DNA from: Succinimonas sp045124755
Lineage (GTDB): Bacteria; Pseudomonadota; Gammaproteobacteria; Enterobacterales; Succinivibrionaceae
NCBI RefSeq assembly: GCF_045124755.1
Contig: NZ_JBGVMK010000012.1
DNA: 64,000 nucleotides
Direction: 5' to 3' (one strand)
Shown: positions 1 through 9,224 of the stretch, piece by piece
Layout: each line of letters begins with the position of its first letter
How positions within the stretch are numbered: the first letter of the stretch is position 1
The notes under the pieces: generated by a model
The model's database searches: none
The model's input: the letters and a program-made list of their open reading frames with translations, nothing else
What the model was told of the DNA's origin: nothing
Position numbers and translations under genes: made by a program

Positions 1-28
1 ACCAATAGCAGTAACCGCAGGAGACACC

Positions 29-616
29 ATGACACCCGAAAGATTGAGCAGGGCAGTAAAAGCTCTTAAATTTAACTCTGCTCTTCGGAATAGTGTTTTC
101 GGGAGAATCAGAAGATCCCTGATAGCTGTCTTTCTGGCTCTGCCCCTCCTTTTCTGCGGAATTTCGAGCCCTGCCGCCGTGCTGGACTGCACCGTAGCCC
201 GGGTGCTGGACGGGGACACCCTGGACTGCGACAACCGGCGCGGGCGGTACCGCATCAGGCTCCGCAGCATTGACGCTCCCGAAAAGTCTCAGCCCTGGGG
301 CCGGGCCTCCGGCAAAAACCTCAGGAGGCATGTCCTCGGAAAACCCGTCCGCATCGATATCCCGGGGCAGGATCGCTACGGCCGGTATCTCGGCACTGTG
401 TACCTCCGGGGCGTCAACATCAACGGACTTCAGGTGCGGGAAGGGATGGCCTGGGCCTATCGCCGCTATCTGGACAGTCAGGATTATCTGCGCTGGGAGG
501 ATCTGGCTCGTTCTGAAAAGCGCGGCCTCTGGCAGGATCCCCATCCCGTTTATCCCTCAGATTACCGGAGAGCCCGGAGAAGGGGGATAACCCGCCCTTA
601 TGCCTTTCCCCGCTAA
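29..616 (+). CDS. Secreted thermonuclease (SNase family)
   Basis: A 195-residue protein with a basic N terminus, a hydrophobic export segment at about 28-50, and a staphylococcal-nuclease OB-fold domain from about 52 to 175. The SNase active-site set is present: Asp61 and Asp63 in the VLDGDTL motif, Arg77, Asp82 and Glu85 in RLRSIDAPE, and Arg119 in DRYGR. Members of this family cut DNA and RNA with calcium, giving 3'-phosphomononucleotides. Export implies a role outside the cytoplasm, such as nucleic-acid scavenging. The start is supported by CAGGAG eight bases upstream. A short Arg-rich tail follows the domain. The gene stands alone, convergent with the diguanylate cyclase gene. Family assignment is secure; the substrate in vivo is not. 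Confidence 0.93.
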   Translation: MTPERLSRAVKALKFNSALRNSVFGRIRRSLIAVFLALPLLFCGISSPAAVLDCTVARVLDGDTLDCDNRRGRYRIRLRSIDAPEKSQPWGRASGKNLRRHVLGKPVRIDIPGQDRYGRYLGTVYLRGVNINGLQVREGMAWAYRRYLDSQDYLRWEDLARSEKRGLWQDPHPVYPSDYRRARRRGITRPYAFPR

Positions 617-826
617 TATGCCTTCCTGCGATAATTTGCTTTCTCCTGATAAGAGAAGAAGAGGCAGAAAAATGCGGCGAAAAAAATTCGTCAGAGAAAT
701 AAAAAGCACAAGGCCGATCCGGGATGGGAAATAATGAAGAAATGAACCGGGATTGACAAAAGCCGGCGGGACTGGGACGGCCAGAGATCCGGCTCATTTA
801 AAAGGTATCAGGAGATTCCCCGAACC

Positions 827-3295
827 TCAGGAACGCAGGGCGGCCTCTTCAGCAGAGCTCCGGGATTTCAGGAGATGCTTGTTTTCATACATTGTCCGGT
901 CAGCGCGGCCGAATACCGCAGTAACGCAGTCATCGGTTTCCGGGTTAAACCTGGCAATGCCGCAGGCGATAACAATACCGCCGGACTTCAGGGCCTCTTC
1001 ATTATGATCGGACACCATCTTCGCCAGTTCATCGACCCTTTCATATTCAGATCCCCTTATCAGCACCGCAAACTCGTCGCCGCCGATGCGGTACACCGGA
1101 CAGCGCTTGAAGATCTCGCAGATGATGCGGCAGGCATTACGGAGATACTGATCCCCTGCCTGATGGCCCTGGTTATCGTTAATGGCTTTAAGATCGTTGA
1201 GATCCAGAAGAGCCACGGCAAAGGGCGGAGCATGACGCACCCGGATCTGCAGATTCAGCGTGCGTTCTTCTTCCATATAGGCGTGCTTGCTCTTCACTCC
1301 GGTAAGGGCATCCACATTGGCCTGACTGAGAGCCTGAGTGAGGCGCCTTGCGTAATCCTCCTCCTGCCGCACCTGGAAGTCCACATCGCTGATTCCCACA
1401 ATCAGGCTGCGGACATTGTTTTCCGTAATGGCGGCAGCGCGGAGCTGCACATAGGTAGGTCTTCCGGCCATGGACATGCGGAAGCTCAGGGCGTAAATGC
1501 CGCCGCTTTCCAGCTCTGCCATGACGTTTTCCCGGGTGAACAGGGAGATAAAGCGGTTAATGTCATCCGGATAGACGTTGTTCTTGGTAATCTCCCGGGC
1601 GGTCTCGAAGAAGTTGCTGCCGTTTTCAGGCAGGGACAGCGCTTCATAGCCCGAGGTGATGCTGAGCGCCCGGTAGGTTCCGGTCTCGGGATTCACGATG
1701 TAAACGCAGAGATAATCCCCGGTAAGCGCGTTAAGGCGGGCATAGGCAGTATGTTCCTCCCGCATCTTTTCCGCCGCGAGTCTTTGCTTCATCTGATCGT
1801 CAATGTCGGAAACCCCGATAACGATATAGCTGTTATCGTCCTTGACCCGGGAAACCCGCATGGTCACATACACCGGTTTTCCGTTAACAAGGCGGCGGTA
1901 GGTCATGACAAAGAGCCCGTTTTTGTCCAGAGCATCCATGAGGGTGTTCCGATCCATGGCATCCGCAAAGGCATCGATGTCATCGGGATAGACATTGGTG
2001 ACGGCTTCGGGGCGGCAGTGATCGAAGAAGTTCGTGTCGGATCTTACCTCCTCCAGCATGCCGCTTTCGGCATCGGCCCGGTATTCCGTGAAGTTGCCGT
2101 TTTCCGTATTGACGTAAAAAAGATCGGTGTAGCCCCGGGAGAGAGCCTGGGCGATATGGTTGTAGACCAAGCTGATCACCCGGGCCTTTTCATAAGCCTT
2201 GCGGGTTTCGATGTTTTCCCGCTGAATGCGCACCATGTCCGTAACGTCCTGACAGGTGCCCGCAATGCAGAAGCGGCCGGAGTAATCAAGATACTTCTTC
2301 TTGGTGGTCTGGTACTGCCGGATGTTGCCCTGGGGATCGGGAAGGTGCTCGTAGAAGATATACGGGCCTTCCATGGAGAAGGCTATTCTGTCGTCCTCGG
2401 CGAACTGATCTGCCGTTTTTTGCTCAAAAAGCTGCGCCGCCGTATGTCCGATGACCTCCTGCGGAGATCCCAGACCGGCAAACAGCGCAAATTCCCGGTT
2501 GCAGGCAATGTATTTCCCGGTGGCGGCATCCTTGGTGAAGGCCCGGCCGGGGAAATTGTCCATAAGGGAGGAGACTATCTGATCCATCCGGCGTTTCTTT
2601 TCTGATTCCAGAAGCTCCAGACGGTATTCCTCCTTTTCATCGGTGATGACAAAGGTATGGATAATGCAGATGCCCAGCATGTAGGCGATGGTGTAGAGAG
2701 GGAGATAGGGGAACCACAGCTGCACGGTAAGAAAAATCGTCATGACAATCCCGAAAAACGCCAGGGTGCGGCCGCGGCGTCTTCTGGAGGAATGATTCTT
2801 GGTTACGGCCTGATAAATGGCATAGCAGGAGATCAGAAACAGGAAAACTATCTGCACCCACAGCATCACATGCCGGAGCAGCAGGGGCTCGTAAACGGCG
2901 TTGGCATCCACGGTGAACAGCACCGGGACGAATACATTGACTGCCGCAAGCCCGATGATGACTGCGGCGATGGCATGTCCGGCATAAATCAGAGAGCGGC
3001 CGCAGTTATTGCCTTCCATGAGATAAATGACGGTATACTGCGCCCAGAAAAACACCCCCGCCGCCATGGCCGCATAGTAGACCGTGGTATCGGCAAACAG
3101 GAGAAACGCCAGCTTCTTAGCTTCCAGAAAGCCCCAGAGAATATCGGTGACGTAATAGATAAGCACCGCAATCAGAAATCTGCGGTAGACGAGCCATGCC
3201 GACTGTTTGAAGGCGCCGTTCCGATTAATAATGATATCGCGGTTTTCGATGAGCAAAATCAGGGCTGCGAGCAGGCCAACCAGCGAATAATACAT
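827..3295 (-). CDS. Membrane-bound diguanylate cyclase with PAS domains
   Basis: An 822-residue inner-membrane signalling protein. Residues 1 to about 225 hold seven or so hydrophobic helices, followed by a PAS domain (about 240-350), two further PAS-like segments similar to each other (about 375-510 and 520-640), and a GGDEF domain (about 655-815). The signature GGDEF is intact at 738-742, so synthesis of cyclic di-GMP from two GTP is expected. No RxxD inhibitory site precedes the signature: the residues there read RCPVYR, so classical product inhibition at that site is not expected. It is transcribed alone, divergently from the LemA gene. The ligand sensed by the membrane part cannot be read from the sequence. 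Confidence 0.92.
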   Translation of the reverse strand: MYYSLVGLLAALILLIENRDIIINRNGAFKQSAWLVYRRFLIAVLIYYVTDILWGFLEAKKLAFLLFADTTVYYAAMAAGVFFWAQYTVIYLMEGNNCGRSLIYAGHAIAAVIIGLAAVNVFVPVLFTVDANAVYEPLLLRHVMLWVQIVFLFLISCYAIYQAVTKNHSSRRRRGRTLAFFGIVMTIFLTVQLWFPYLPLYTIAYMLGICIIHTFVITDEKEEYRLELLESEKKRRMDQIVSSLMDNFPGRAFTKDAATGKYIACNREFALFAGLGSPQEVIGHTAAQLFEQKTADQFAEDDRIAFSMEGPYIFYEHLPDPQGNIRQYQTTKKKYLDYSGRFCIAGTCQDVTDMVRIQRENIETRKAYEKARVISLVYNHIAQALSRGYTDLFYVNTENGNFTEYRADAESGMLEEVRSDTNFFDHCRPEAVTNVYPDDIDAFADAMDRNTLMDALDKNGLFVMTYRRLVNGKPVYVTMRVSRVKDDNSYIVIGVSDIDDQMKQRLAAEKMREEHTAYARLNALTGDYLCVYIVNPETGTYRALSITSGYEALSLPENGSNFFETAREITKNNVYPDDINRFISLFTRENVMAELESGGIYALSFRMSMAGRPTYVQLRAAAITENNVRSLIVGISDVDFQVRQEEDYARRLTQALSQANVDALTGVKSKHAYMEEERTLNLQIRVRHAPPFAVALLDLNDLKAINDNQGHQAGDQYLRNACRIICEIFKRCPVYRIGGDEFAVLIRGSEYERVDELAKMVSDHNEEALKSGGIVIACGIARFNPETDDCVTAVFGRADRTMYENKHLLKSRSSAEEAALRS

Positions 3296-3646
3296 AATCA
3301 GCTATCCTATTTTTCCATTGCAGTCCGTTCGTTCATGCCTGTCCCGGATTCCGGCGAAGATCCGCGAGAACAAGGCCAGTTTTGCCGCCGTAAAAAAAAT
3401 AAATCTGACGACCCCATTTTATTGTAGCATAACTTCCGATTTCCCTGTTTGCTCCGGATGCAGAAAATGAGCGATGCGTCCATTGCCTTCCTGCGCGGCC
3501 GCCGGATATGGCCGCCCGGCCGTCTGCTTTGCCTGCGGGTTTTCCGGAAAACCGGAAATGCGTCTGATCTCGCAAAGAAAATGACAGAATGTCCTTTTGC
3601 TCCTAAAATACCCTGTCAGTTCATTTAATTCAGGAGAATCGGACAC
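3296..3646. other. Intergenic region between divergent genes
   Basis: This 350-base stretch separates the diverging diguanylate cyclase and LemA genes and must carry both promoters. The LemA ribosome binding site CAGGAG lies about ten bases before its ATG. I see no convincing sigma-70 hexamer pair and no gene; the ORFs here have no ribosome binding sites and no recognisable similarity. Confidence 0.5.
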
Positions 3647-4210
3647 ATGGGAAAATTTTTAGCAGCGCTCGCCGTGATGTTTGCCCTCTTATTCGGGGTT
3701 ATCGGCTACGGGGTTTCACAGTATAACACCATGGTTGAGCTCAGCACCGGTGTGGAGGAGGCTATGGGCAACATTGACTCCTCTCTGGAAAGAAGAGCGG
3801 ATCTCATCCCCAATCTGGTGAATACCGTGAAGGGGTATGCCGCCCATGAAAGCGGCGTGTTCAAGGAGGTTGCCGAAGCGAGAAAGGCTCTTATGAGCGC
3901 CGGCAGCATTCAGGAAAAGGCCCAGGCCAACGAAGCCCTGAGCGGAGCTCTGGGCCGGCTTCTGGCCATTTCCGAAAGCTATCCCGAGCTCAAATCGGAC
4001 AAGGTTTACATCGGCCTTATGGATGAGCTCGCCGGCACGGAAAACCGCATTTCCTATGCCCGGGATCAGTACAATGCCAAGGTGAAGAGCTACAACATCT
4101 GCGTTAAGGGCTTCCCGGGATCCCTTTTTGCCAGACAGTTCGGCTATGAGCCTGCGGAGTTCTTCAAGGTCGATGAAAAGAAGAAGGCCGTGCCCAAGGT
4201 AGATCTCTAG
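3647..4210 (+). CDS. lemA: LemA family protein
   Basis: A 187-residue LemA-type protein. One N-terminal membrane helix (about 4-24) is followed by a long helical domain with the family hallmark: VEEAMGNIDSSLERRADLIPNLV near 36-58, then the helix containing HESGVFKEVAEAR and the C-terminal YARDQYNAKVKSYN segment. LemA proteins are small single-pass membrane proteins with the helical part outside the cytoplasm; their molecular role is poorly known. The usual neighbours (TPM-domain or peptidase M48 genes) are absent. Length is typical. A strong terminator follows 77 bases after the stop, so it is monocistronic. Confidence 0.93.
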   Translation: MGKFLAALAVMFALLFGVIGYGVSQYNTMVELSTGVEEAMGNIDSSLERRADLIPNLVNTVKGYAAHESGVFKEVAEARKALMSAGSIQEKAQANEALSGALGRLLAISESYPELKSDKVYIGLMDELAGTENRISYARDQYNAKVKSYNICVKGFPGSLFARQFGYEPAEFFKVDEKKKAVPKVDL

Positions 4211-4287
4211 GGCGGATCTCTGAAAAACCGGCATGAGGAGCTCGCATGAAGCCATGCTGAGCTGACATGAAAGCTGCAAAAGCTGAT

Positions 4288-4319
4288 ATGAAAAGGGAGG
4301 GCGGCCTCCCTTTTTTCAT
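4288..4319 (+). terminator. Rho-independent terminator after LemA gene
   Basis: The stem GGGAGG/CCTCCC with a GCGG loop is flanked by ATGAAAA and TTTTTTCAT, which also pair. It ends in six T residues on the plus strand and is preceded by A residues, so it could act in both directions. Confidence 0.85.
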
Positions 4320-4655
4320 GTTCCTGACATGATTGAAGACGGGCATGATTTGAGATCGATCCGGGGCCGCATCCCTGACAAACATCAGGAAGCGGCCAAA
4401 GCCCGCATCATAATCCCGCAGAGTCTCCTGAGAGGGCGTCCTCCGGAGCCTTGCCATCGCCTTTCTTTTTCACCCTGAGTTTTGCCTCGGGGCCGCTAAA
4501 ATTCCCGCTATCTCTCAAATTTGATAATTGATTTCATGATAGTAATGCCGAAGCGGGGAGTTGCCTTTTACAATCAGTGAAGGCCATCATGATCTGGATG
4601 TGACCAGATCGTGATGAAGTTGTGCCAATCGTAAGCGCCGGACAGGAAATCACCT
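4320..4655. other. Intergenic region with inverted repeat before flavin reductase gene
   Basis: No gene is supported in this stretch. It holds a long inverted repeat (listed separately) and an AT-rich segment around 4516-4545 that could contain a promoter, although no well-spaced -35/-10 pair is clear. Confidence 0.5.
4585..4616. promoter_or_regulatory. 13-bp inverted repeat upstream of flavin reductase gene
   Basis: CATCATGATCTGG and CCAGATCGTGATG are inverted repeats separated by six bases, with one mismatch. The element lies 39 bases before the start codon of the flavin-reductase-like gene. It is not followed by a T run, so an operator or a leader hairpin is more likely than a terminator. 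Regulator unknown. Confidence 0.45.
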
Positions 4656-5165
4656 ATGGATCTCTCCGAAATCAAAAAGTTTAACACTGATATCTTCAGC
4701 CTTTTCGACGACCGCTGGGCCGTGCTTACCGCAGGATCCGGGGACAGCTTTAACGGCATGACCATAAGCTGGGGCTCCCTGGGCACCATCTGGGGCCTTC
4801 CGCCCCGGGGGAAGCCCGTGGCCACAGTTTACGTGCGGCCGGATCGCTATACCTTTGAGTTCCTGCAAAAGTCCGCTGCCTTCACCATCTCCTTCTTCCC
4901 GGAGGAGCTTAAGAAGATCCACCAGGTATTCGGCAGAAAATCCGGCCGGGACACTGACAAGCTGGCGGAAACGGGGCTTCATGTCCGGGAAAGCTCAGAG
5001 GGCATCGTCTATGAGGAAGCGGATCTCACCCTGATCTGCCGGAAGCTTTACACGGCGCCGTTTGATCCTGACGCCATCGCACCCGAGGTGCGGGAAAAGT
5101 TTTACAGCGGAGTTTCCCCGCACTATATCTTCATGGGCGAGGTTACGGACATCATTCATAATTAA
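4656..5165 (+). CDS. Flavin reductase-like domain protein (flavoredoxin type)
   Basis: A 169-residue soluble protein of the FMN-binding split-barrel, flavin-reductase-like family. The N-terminal stretch with TAGSGDSFNGMTISWGSLGTIW matches the part of the fold that binds FMN phosphate, and the later RPDRYTFEFLQKSAAFTISFFPEE segment is characteristic. Members reduce or carry FMN in electron transfer, often in anaerobes. It precedes the Fe-alcohol dehydrogenase gene by 75 bases on the same strand, so the two may be co-transcribed and share a redox or aldehyde-detoxification role; this is inference. The start has AGGA about nine bases upstream. Confidence 0.85.
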   Translation: MDLSEIKKFNTDIFSLFDDRWAVLTAGSGDSFNGMTISWGSLGTIWGLPPRGKPVATVYVRPDRYTFEFLQKSAAFTISFFPEELKKIHQVFGRKSGRDTDKLAETGLHVRESSEGIVYEEADLTLICRKLYTAPFDPDAIAPEVREKFYSGVSPHYIFMGEVTDIIHN

Positions 5166-5240
5166 TTCCCCGCCGGGGGAGTTTGCGGAAACCCGGGAGT
5201 GCCGGGATTTCTTTCATTTCTATACGGAGAACACCGGAAT

Positions 5241-6413
5241 ATGACTATGCATAACTACGACTATTACGTGCCCACGCGGCTGGTATTCGGCAAGGGCCGG
5301 GTGAGCGAGCTTCCCAAATATCTTGAGGGCCGCGGAAAAAAGGTTCTTCTGGCCTACGGCGGCGGCAGCATCAAGAGGCTGGGACTCTACGATACCCTGA
5401 AGGATCTTCTCAAGGACTATGAGGTTTTCGAGCTTCCGGGAATCGAGCCCAACCCCCGCATTGAATCCGTAAGGAAGGGCGTGGAGATGGTGAAGCAGGA
5501 AAATATCGACTTCATTATCGCAGCCGGCGGCGGCAGCGTTATCGACTGCGTTAAAAACATTGCCTGCGGCGCCAGGTATGACGGAGATCCCTGGGATCTG
5601 GTAATGGATGCCAGTCTCATTAAGGGGCATGTGCCGTTTTTTGCGGTGCTGACCCTGTCAGCCACCGGTTCCGAATACGATGGCGGCGGCGTCATCACCA
5701 ATCCGGAAACCAATGAAAAGAATGCTCTTCTGGGGAACATTTTCCCGGAGGTGTCCATTATGGATCCGGAATACACCTATTCGGTTACCGCCTGGCAGAC
5801 TGCTTCCGGCTCCGCGGACATCATGTCCCACGTCTTTGAGTCCTATCTGGTCAAGGACGGCAATATCTTTACCGACGGCATCTGCGAGGCCATGCTCCGC
5901 ACCATTGTGGAATGCACTCCCAAAGCTCTGGAGCAGCCTGATGACTACGAGGCCCGGGCTCAGCTTATGATGATAAGCTCCTTCGGCTGCTGCGGACTTC
6001 CGGCTATCGGCCGCACCCCGTCTCCCTGGGTATGCCACGGCATTGAGCATGAGGTGTCCGCCTTCTATGACATTACCCACGGCGCCGGTCTCGCCATTCT
6101 GACGCCGCCTCTCATGAGATTCTGGCTCACCGAGGAAACCGCGCCCCGTTTCGCCCAGTACGGCGTAAGAGTATTCGGTCTGGATCCGAAGAACGCTCCC
6201 ATGGACAATGCCGAAGAGGCCATTCGCAAGACTGCGGAATTCTTTAAGAGCATCGGACTTCCCGGCACCCTGAGAGAGGTGGGCATTGACTCCGATGAGC
6301 ATTTCGGGGAAATGGCCGACCATATCATCGCTCACTGGTTCGGCAACTTCAAGGATGCTCTCCGCCCGCTGAACCGGGATGACATTATCGGCATTCTGAA
6401 GGCGGCGCTGTAA
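5241..6413 (+). CDS. Iron-containing alcohol dehydrogenase (YqhD/BDH type)
   Basis: A 390-residue group III alcohol dehydrogenase. The N-terminal dinucleotide-binding part has the GGGS motif in AAGGGSVIDCVKNIA. The metal ligands are all visible: Asp193 and His197 in SADIMSHVFE, His266 in VCHGIEHE and His280 in DITHGAG, a spacing that matches E. coli YqhD. It should reduce aldehydes with NADPH or oxidise butanol-like alcohols. The ATG at 5241 follows CGGAGAACACCGGAAT and begins MTMHNYDYY, as in relatives; a longer ORF opening 42 bases earlier has no ribosome binding site. Possible pair with the flavin-reductase-like gene upstream. Confidence 0.93.
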   Translation: MTMHNYDYYVPTRLVFGKGRVSELPKYLEGRGKKVLLAYGGGSIKRLGLYDTLKDLLKDYEVFELPGIEPNPRIESVRKGVEMVKQENIDFIIAAGGGSVIDCVKNIACGARYDGDPWDLVMDASLIKGHVPFFAVLTLSATGSEYDGGGVITNPETNEKNALLGNIFPEVSIMDPEYTYSVTAWQTASGSADIMSHVFESYLVKDGNIFTDGICEAMLRTIVECTPKALEQPDDYEARAQLMMISSFGCCGLPAIGRTPSPWVCHGIEHEVSAFYDITHGAGLAILTPPLMRFWLTEETAPRFAQYGVRVFGLDPKNAPMDNAEEAIRKTAEFFKSIGLPGTLREVGIDSDEHFGEMADHIIAHWFGNFKDALRPLNRDDIIGILKAAL

Positions 6414-6509
6414 AGAATTGCCGCTTGGCTGAGATTAATCCGAGCGATTAAGCTTTGTAATTAGCCGGAACCTGCCGGAAACAATGCGACAGGGCTCAGA
6501 AGAGAAATC

Positions 6510-6539
6510 TCCCGGGATTAAGGTTCCGGGATTTTTTTT
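6510..6539 (+). terminator. Rho-independent terminator after alcohol dehydrogenase gene
   Basis: The stem TCCCGG/CCGGGA has a ten-base loop and is followed by eight T residues. It lies about 97 bases after the stop codon. Confidence 0.8.
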
Positions 6540-6700
6540 GCTGAACTAAAGAGACCTGCTTTTTGAGCCTCTTATTTCAGCCTTTTTTCTGCCCCTTTGC
6601 CGCCACATGATTTTATAAAGGTTCGCGCCGGGAGAGACATTCTTGCTCCTGCCATTTCGGAACTCCGCTGCTCGTGTTTCCTCTTTCTGAGGTATTTTAG

Positions 6701-6747
6701 TTTATTCAGCCATTTCTGATGATTTTTGGCGATTTTGGCTGAATAAA
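6701..6747. promoter_or_regulatory. 12-bp perfect inverted repeat TTTATTCAGCCA
   Basis: TTTATTCAGCCA (6701-6712) and its exact reverse complement (6736-6747) are 23 bases apart. The core TTCAGCCA recurs in a second inverted pair 130-170 bases further on. This could be an operator for the downstream ATPase gene or a hairpin; it is not followed by a T run. Confidence 0.45.
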
Positions 6748-6879
6748 TTACATGAACAACAAAAAAGATTCCCTGTTGCTCATCATTTGCCTCTATGCTT
6801 AGTTCATGAAACATGGCATGAATCAAAGGGCAGTTTATTGATCGTGAAGCCGCAATAACCGCATTGCTTACTTTGCTTG

Positions 6880-6918
6880 TTCAGCCAATTTGCAGCAAAA
6901 TTGACGGAGCTGGCTGAA
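6880..6918. promoter_or_regulatory. Second TTCAGCCA/TGGCTGAA inverted pair
   Basis: TTCAGCCA at 6880-6887 pairs with TGGCTGAA at 6911-6918, directly before the ATPase pseudogene. It shares half-sites with the pair at 6701-6747, which makes a shared binding protein plausible. Confidence 0.4.
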
Positions 6919-6981
6919 TAAAAGGAACATGGGAAAGAATGCCGGCGAATAATAAGGTCAGGGGAAAAGAAGGGCGGAATC

Positions 6982-8414
6982 ATGATCGGAAGAGAACGGG
7001 AAAAACAGGAACTCCTGCGCAGATATCAGAGAAGGAAAGCGGAGTTTATCGCTGTTTACGGTCGCTTCCGGTTGGAAAGACCTTTCTGATTGACAAAACC
7101 TTTGCCGGGAAAATTACCTTTCGCCACACCGGTATTTCCCCGGTTCCTGATGCAAAAACCGGAGAGATGTCCCGGCAGTTAAAACAGTTCCATTTTTCCA
7201 TGCAGCGTTACGGCATAAAGACGGAACACTGTCCGGCAAGCTGGATGGAAGCGTTTTTCATGCTGGAAACCTGGCTTGAGAAAATTGATGACGGCAGTCG
7301 GCAGGTGGTCTTTCTGGATGAGCTTCCCTGGCTTGATACTCCCAGATCCCATTTTGTTTCCGCGCTGGAAAGCTTCTGGAACAACTGGGGGTGCCATCGG
7401 GATAACTTGATGCTCATTGTCTGCGGCAGCTCCTGCTCCTGGATGGCGGATCAGCTGATAAACAACCATGGCGGCCTCTATAACAGGCTAACCTGCCAAA
7501 TACGGCTTGCTCCTTTTAATCTGAAGGAATGCGAACTCTTTTTTGCCGAAAATCAGGTTCGTCTCTCCCGTTATGACATTGCTCAGGGATATATGATTCT
7601 GGGCGGGATTCCGTATTATCTGGATTGTTTTGAACCCGGGCTCAGCCTGGCTGAGAACATCGATCGGATTCTTTTTTCCCGGAAAGCAATGTTGAAGGAC
7701 GAATATGAGAGTCTCTTTCCGGCTATGTTCAATAACCCCGCTGTGATAAAGGCAATGGTAAGGCTTCTGGCTGCCAGCCGCAGCGGATATACCCGAAATG
7801 AAATTGCCGGCAAGCTTGGCTTTTCCTCCGGGGGAACATTGTCACAGTCCTTAAAGTCCCTCGTTGAAAGTGACCTTGCGGTCAGATATGTTCCTTTCGG
7901 AAAGAAAAAGAGCGAAGCCCGTTATAAGCTTACCGATCCGTTTTGTCTGTTCTGGATTCACTTTATGGAGGAGCCCCATAAACCGGATGAACATTATTGG
8001 ACAAATAACCGGAATGCACCGAGGATCGTTTCCTGGAGAGGCTTGGCTTTTGAGAATGTCTGTTTTCAGCATATAGATCAGATCAAAAAAGCGCTGGATA
8101 TATACGGCGTTCAAACCAGTCAGTCTGCGTGGATCGGATCAGATGACGAATTAGGCGGCACGCAAATTGATCTGCTTCTGGACAGAGCTGATCGGGTGGT
8201 GAATATGTGCGAAATCAAATATCATGGAGGACTGTTTTCTGTCGACAAAGGATACTATCAGGTTTTATCAAACAGACAGATGATTTTGGCAGCGAAGATT
8301 TCTCCCAGAAAAGTGATTCGTCATACGCTTATTACGACTTACGGATTGGCGCGTAACGAATACAGCGGAGTATTTTCAGATGTGATCACTCTTGATGATT
8401 GGTTTACCTGTTAG
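6982..8414 (+). pseudogene. AAA ATPase / DUF234-type nuclease-fold protein, frameshifted in P-loop
   Basis: The natural start is the ATG at 6982, which opens with MIGREREKQELL as usual in the archaeal-type ATPase/DUF234 family. That frame reads to GRFRLERP and loses the Walker A motif, whereas the neighbouring frame picks it up at about 7060 as VGKTFLI and stays open to 8414. So a small indel near 7056-7066 has split the P-loop. Downstream are Walker B (VVFLDELPW), a winged-helix part (SGYTRNEIAGKLGFSSGGTLSQSL) and a C-terminal PD-(D/E)XK-like segment with GTQIDLLLDR and CEIKYHGG. An in-frame read from 6939 would give a 491-residue protein with an unnatural N terminus. A sequencing error at this point is the alternative. 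Confidence 0.75.
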
Positions 8415-8516
8415 CTGCCTCACAACAGGCAATAACGCAAGAGCGGAAAGGACGGGTGGTATCCACACATTTGAAATGCTGCTTGCACTCAAAAACTCCC
8501 GCCTTTCTGCTGTTGT

Positions 8517-9224
8517 TTAAATGTTCAGGGGGCTGGAAAACGCCGAATTCACACCCAAACGGCGCCGAATATCGTTAAGCCATTCTCCCTTGTACTTAAA
8601 GAACCTCGGGCCGGCAATTGCATATTTCTTCCCGGAGAGCAGTTTCGCCAAAGCAGTCAAGGACATTGTCTCACCATGGTACTCAACATTCCTGTCATCA
8701 GCCACTGTTGCAGTAATATTGGGATTGTCGCAATACTCAATCTTTGCACCAACAGGGATCTGGCACTTCCCGAAAGAAAATTTCACTGCACGCTCTGTGC
8801 TTTCAGTATCAATTTCCTGCGCCGTCTGTTCCGCTGAACGTTCTTCTTCAGTGGGAGCAGCCAACTTCAGTTTATCGCCGCAGCCGTGTATTTCGGCGAT
8901 AGCCTCAAGGATAGAATACGCATCTTCCGGCGACATGGCATAAAACTCGCGCACCCGCTGCTTTCCTTTGAAGTTCTCCACCGATCGCAGATCTGGATTC
9001 AGCTTGTCAATGATGGAATGAATCTTCAAATCTGATAATCTGGATGGTACCTCGTAAGTAGCGTAAACACGAAAGGCAAAGGGAATGCACTCGCTGCGAT
9101 TCAGCTGCTTCAAACGCTCGTCAATATCATCCGCATAGCCAATCTTCACATACTCCGGGAATGACGGATTTGTGAGAATATAGATAACACCTTTCTTTTC
9201 TGGCCCGCCGTTATTTTCGTTCAT
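8517..9224 (-). CDS. GIY-YIG nuclease-like protein (T5orf172 type)
   Basis: A protein of 235 residues from the preferred start. The N-terminal part begins GVIYILTNPSFPEYVKIG, with YADDIDERLKQLN following, which is a GIY-YIG/T5orf172 nuclease domain (about 12-105). After a Glu/Thr-rich linker, residues about 170-235 resemble the DUF4357 C-terminal module, with GETMSLTALAKLL and GPRFFKYKGEWLNDIRRRL. I chose the ATG at 9224 because GGAG lies nine bases upstream; the frame stays open to 9335 without a better start. Such proteins are found near restriction or mobile functions, but nothing of that kind is adjacent here. Confidence 0.78.
   Translation of the reverse strand: MNENNGGPEKKGVIYILTNPSFPEYVKIGYADDIDERLKQLNRSECIPFAFRVYATYEVPSRLSDLKIHSIIDKLNPDLRSVENFKGKQRVREFYAMSPEDAYSILEAIAEIHGCGDKLKLAAPTEEERSAEQTAQEIDTESTERAVKFSFGKCQIPVGAKIEYCDNPNITATVADDRNVEYHGETMSLTALAKLLSGKKYAIAGPRFFKYKGEWLNDIRRRLGVNSAFSSPLNI

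Larger units (their letters stand above)
6540..6981. other. Intergenic region with paired TTCAGCCA repeats
   Basis: This AT-rich stretch of about 440 bases carries no gene I can support. A minus-strand ORF of 84 codons here has neither a convincing ribosome binding site nor similarity. It does hold two inverted repeats built from the same 8-base half-site, listed separately, ahead of the broken AAA ATPase gene. Confidence 0.5.

Noticed and set aside
875..2605. Plus-strand ORF of 576 codons
   Set aside because: Lies fully antisense to the diguanylate cyclase, whose PAS and GGDEF motifs are clear; composition-driven shadow ORF.
6572..6826. Minus-strand ORF of 84 codons in the intergenic region
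   Set aside because: No ribosome binding site, no known pattern, and it crosses the inverted repeat; not supported as a gene.
8442..8513. GCGGAAAGG/CCTTTCTGC inverted repeat between convergent genes
   Set aside because: Arms are 40-50 bases apart and there is no T run, so I do not call it a terminator; it could be chance.
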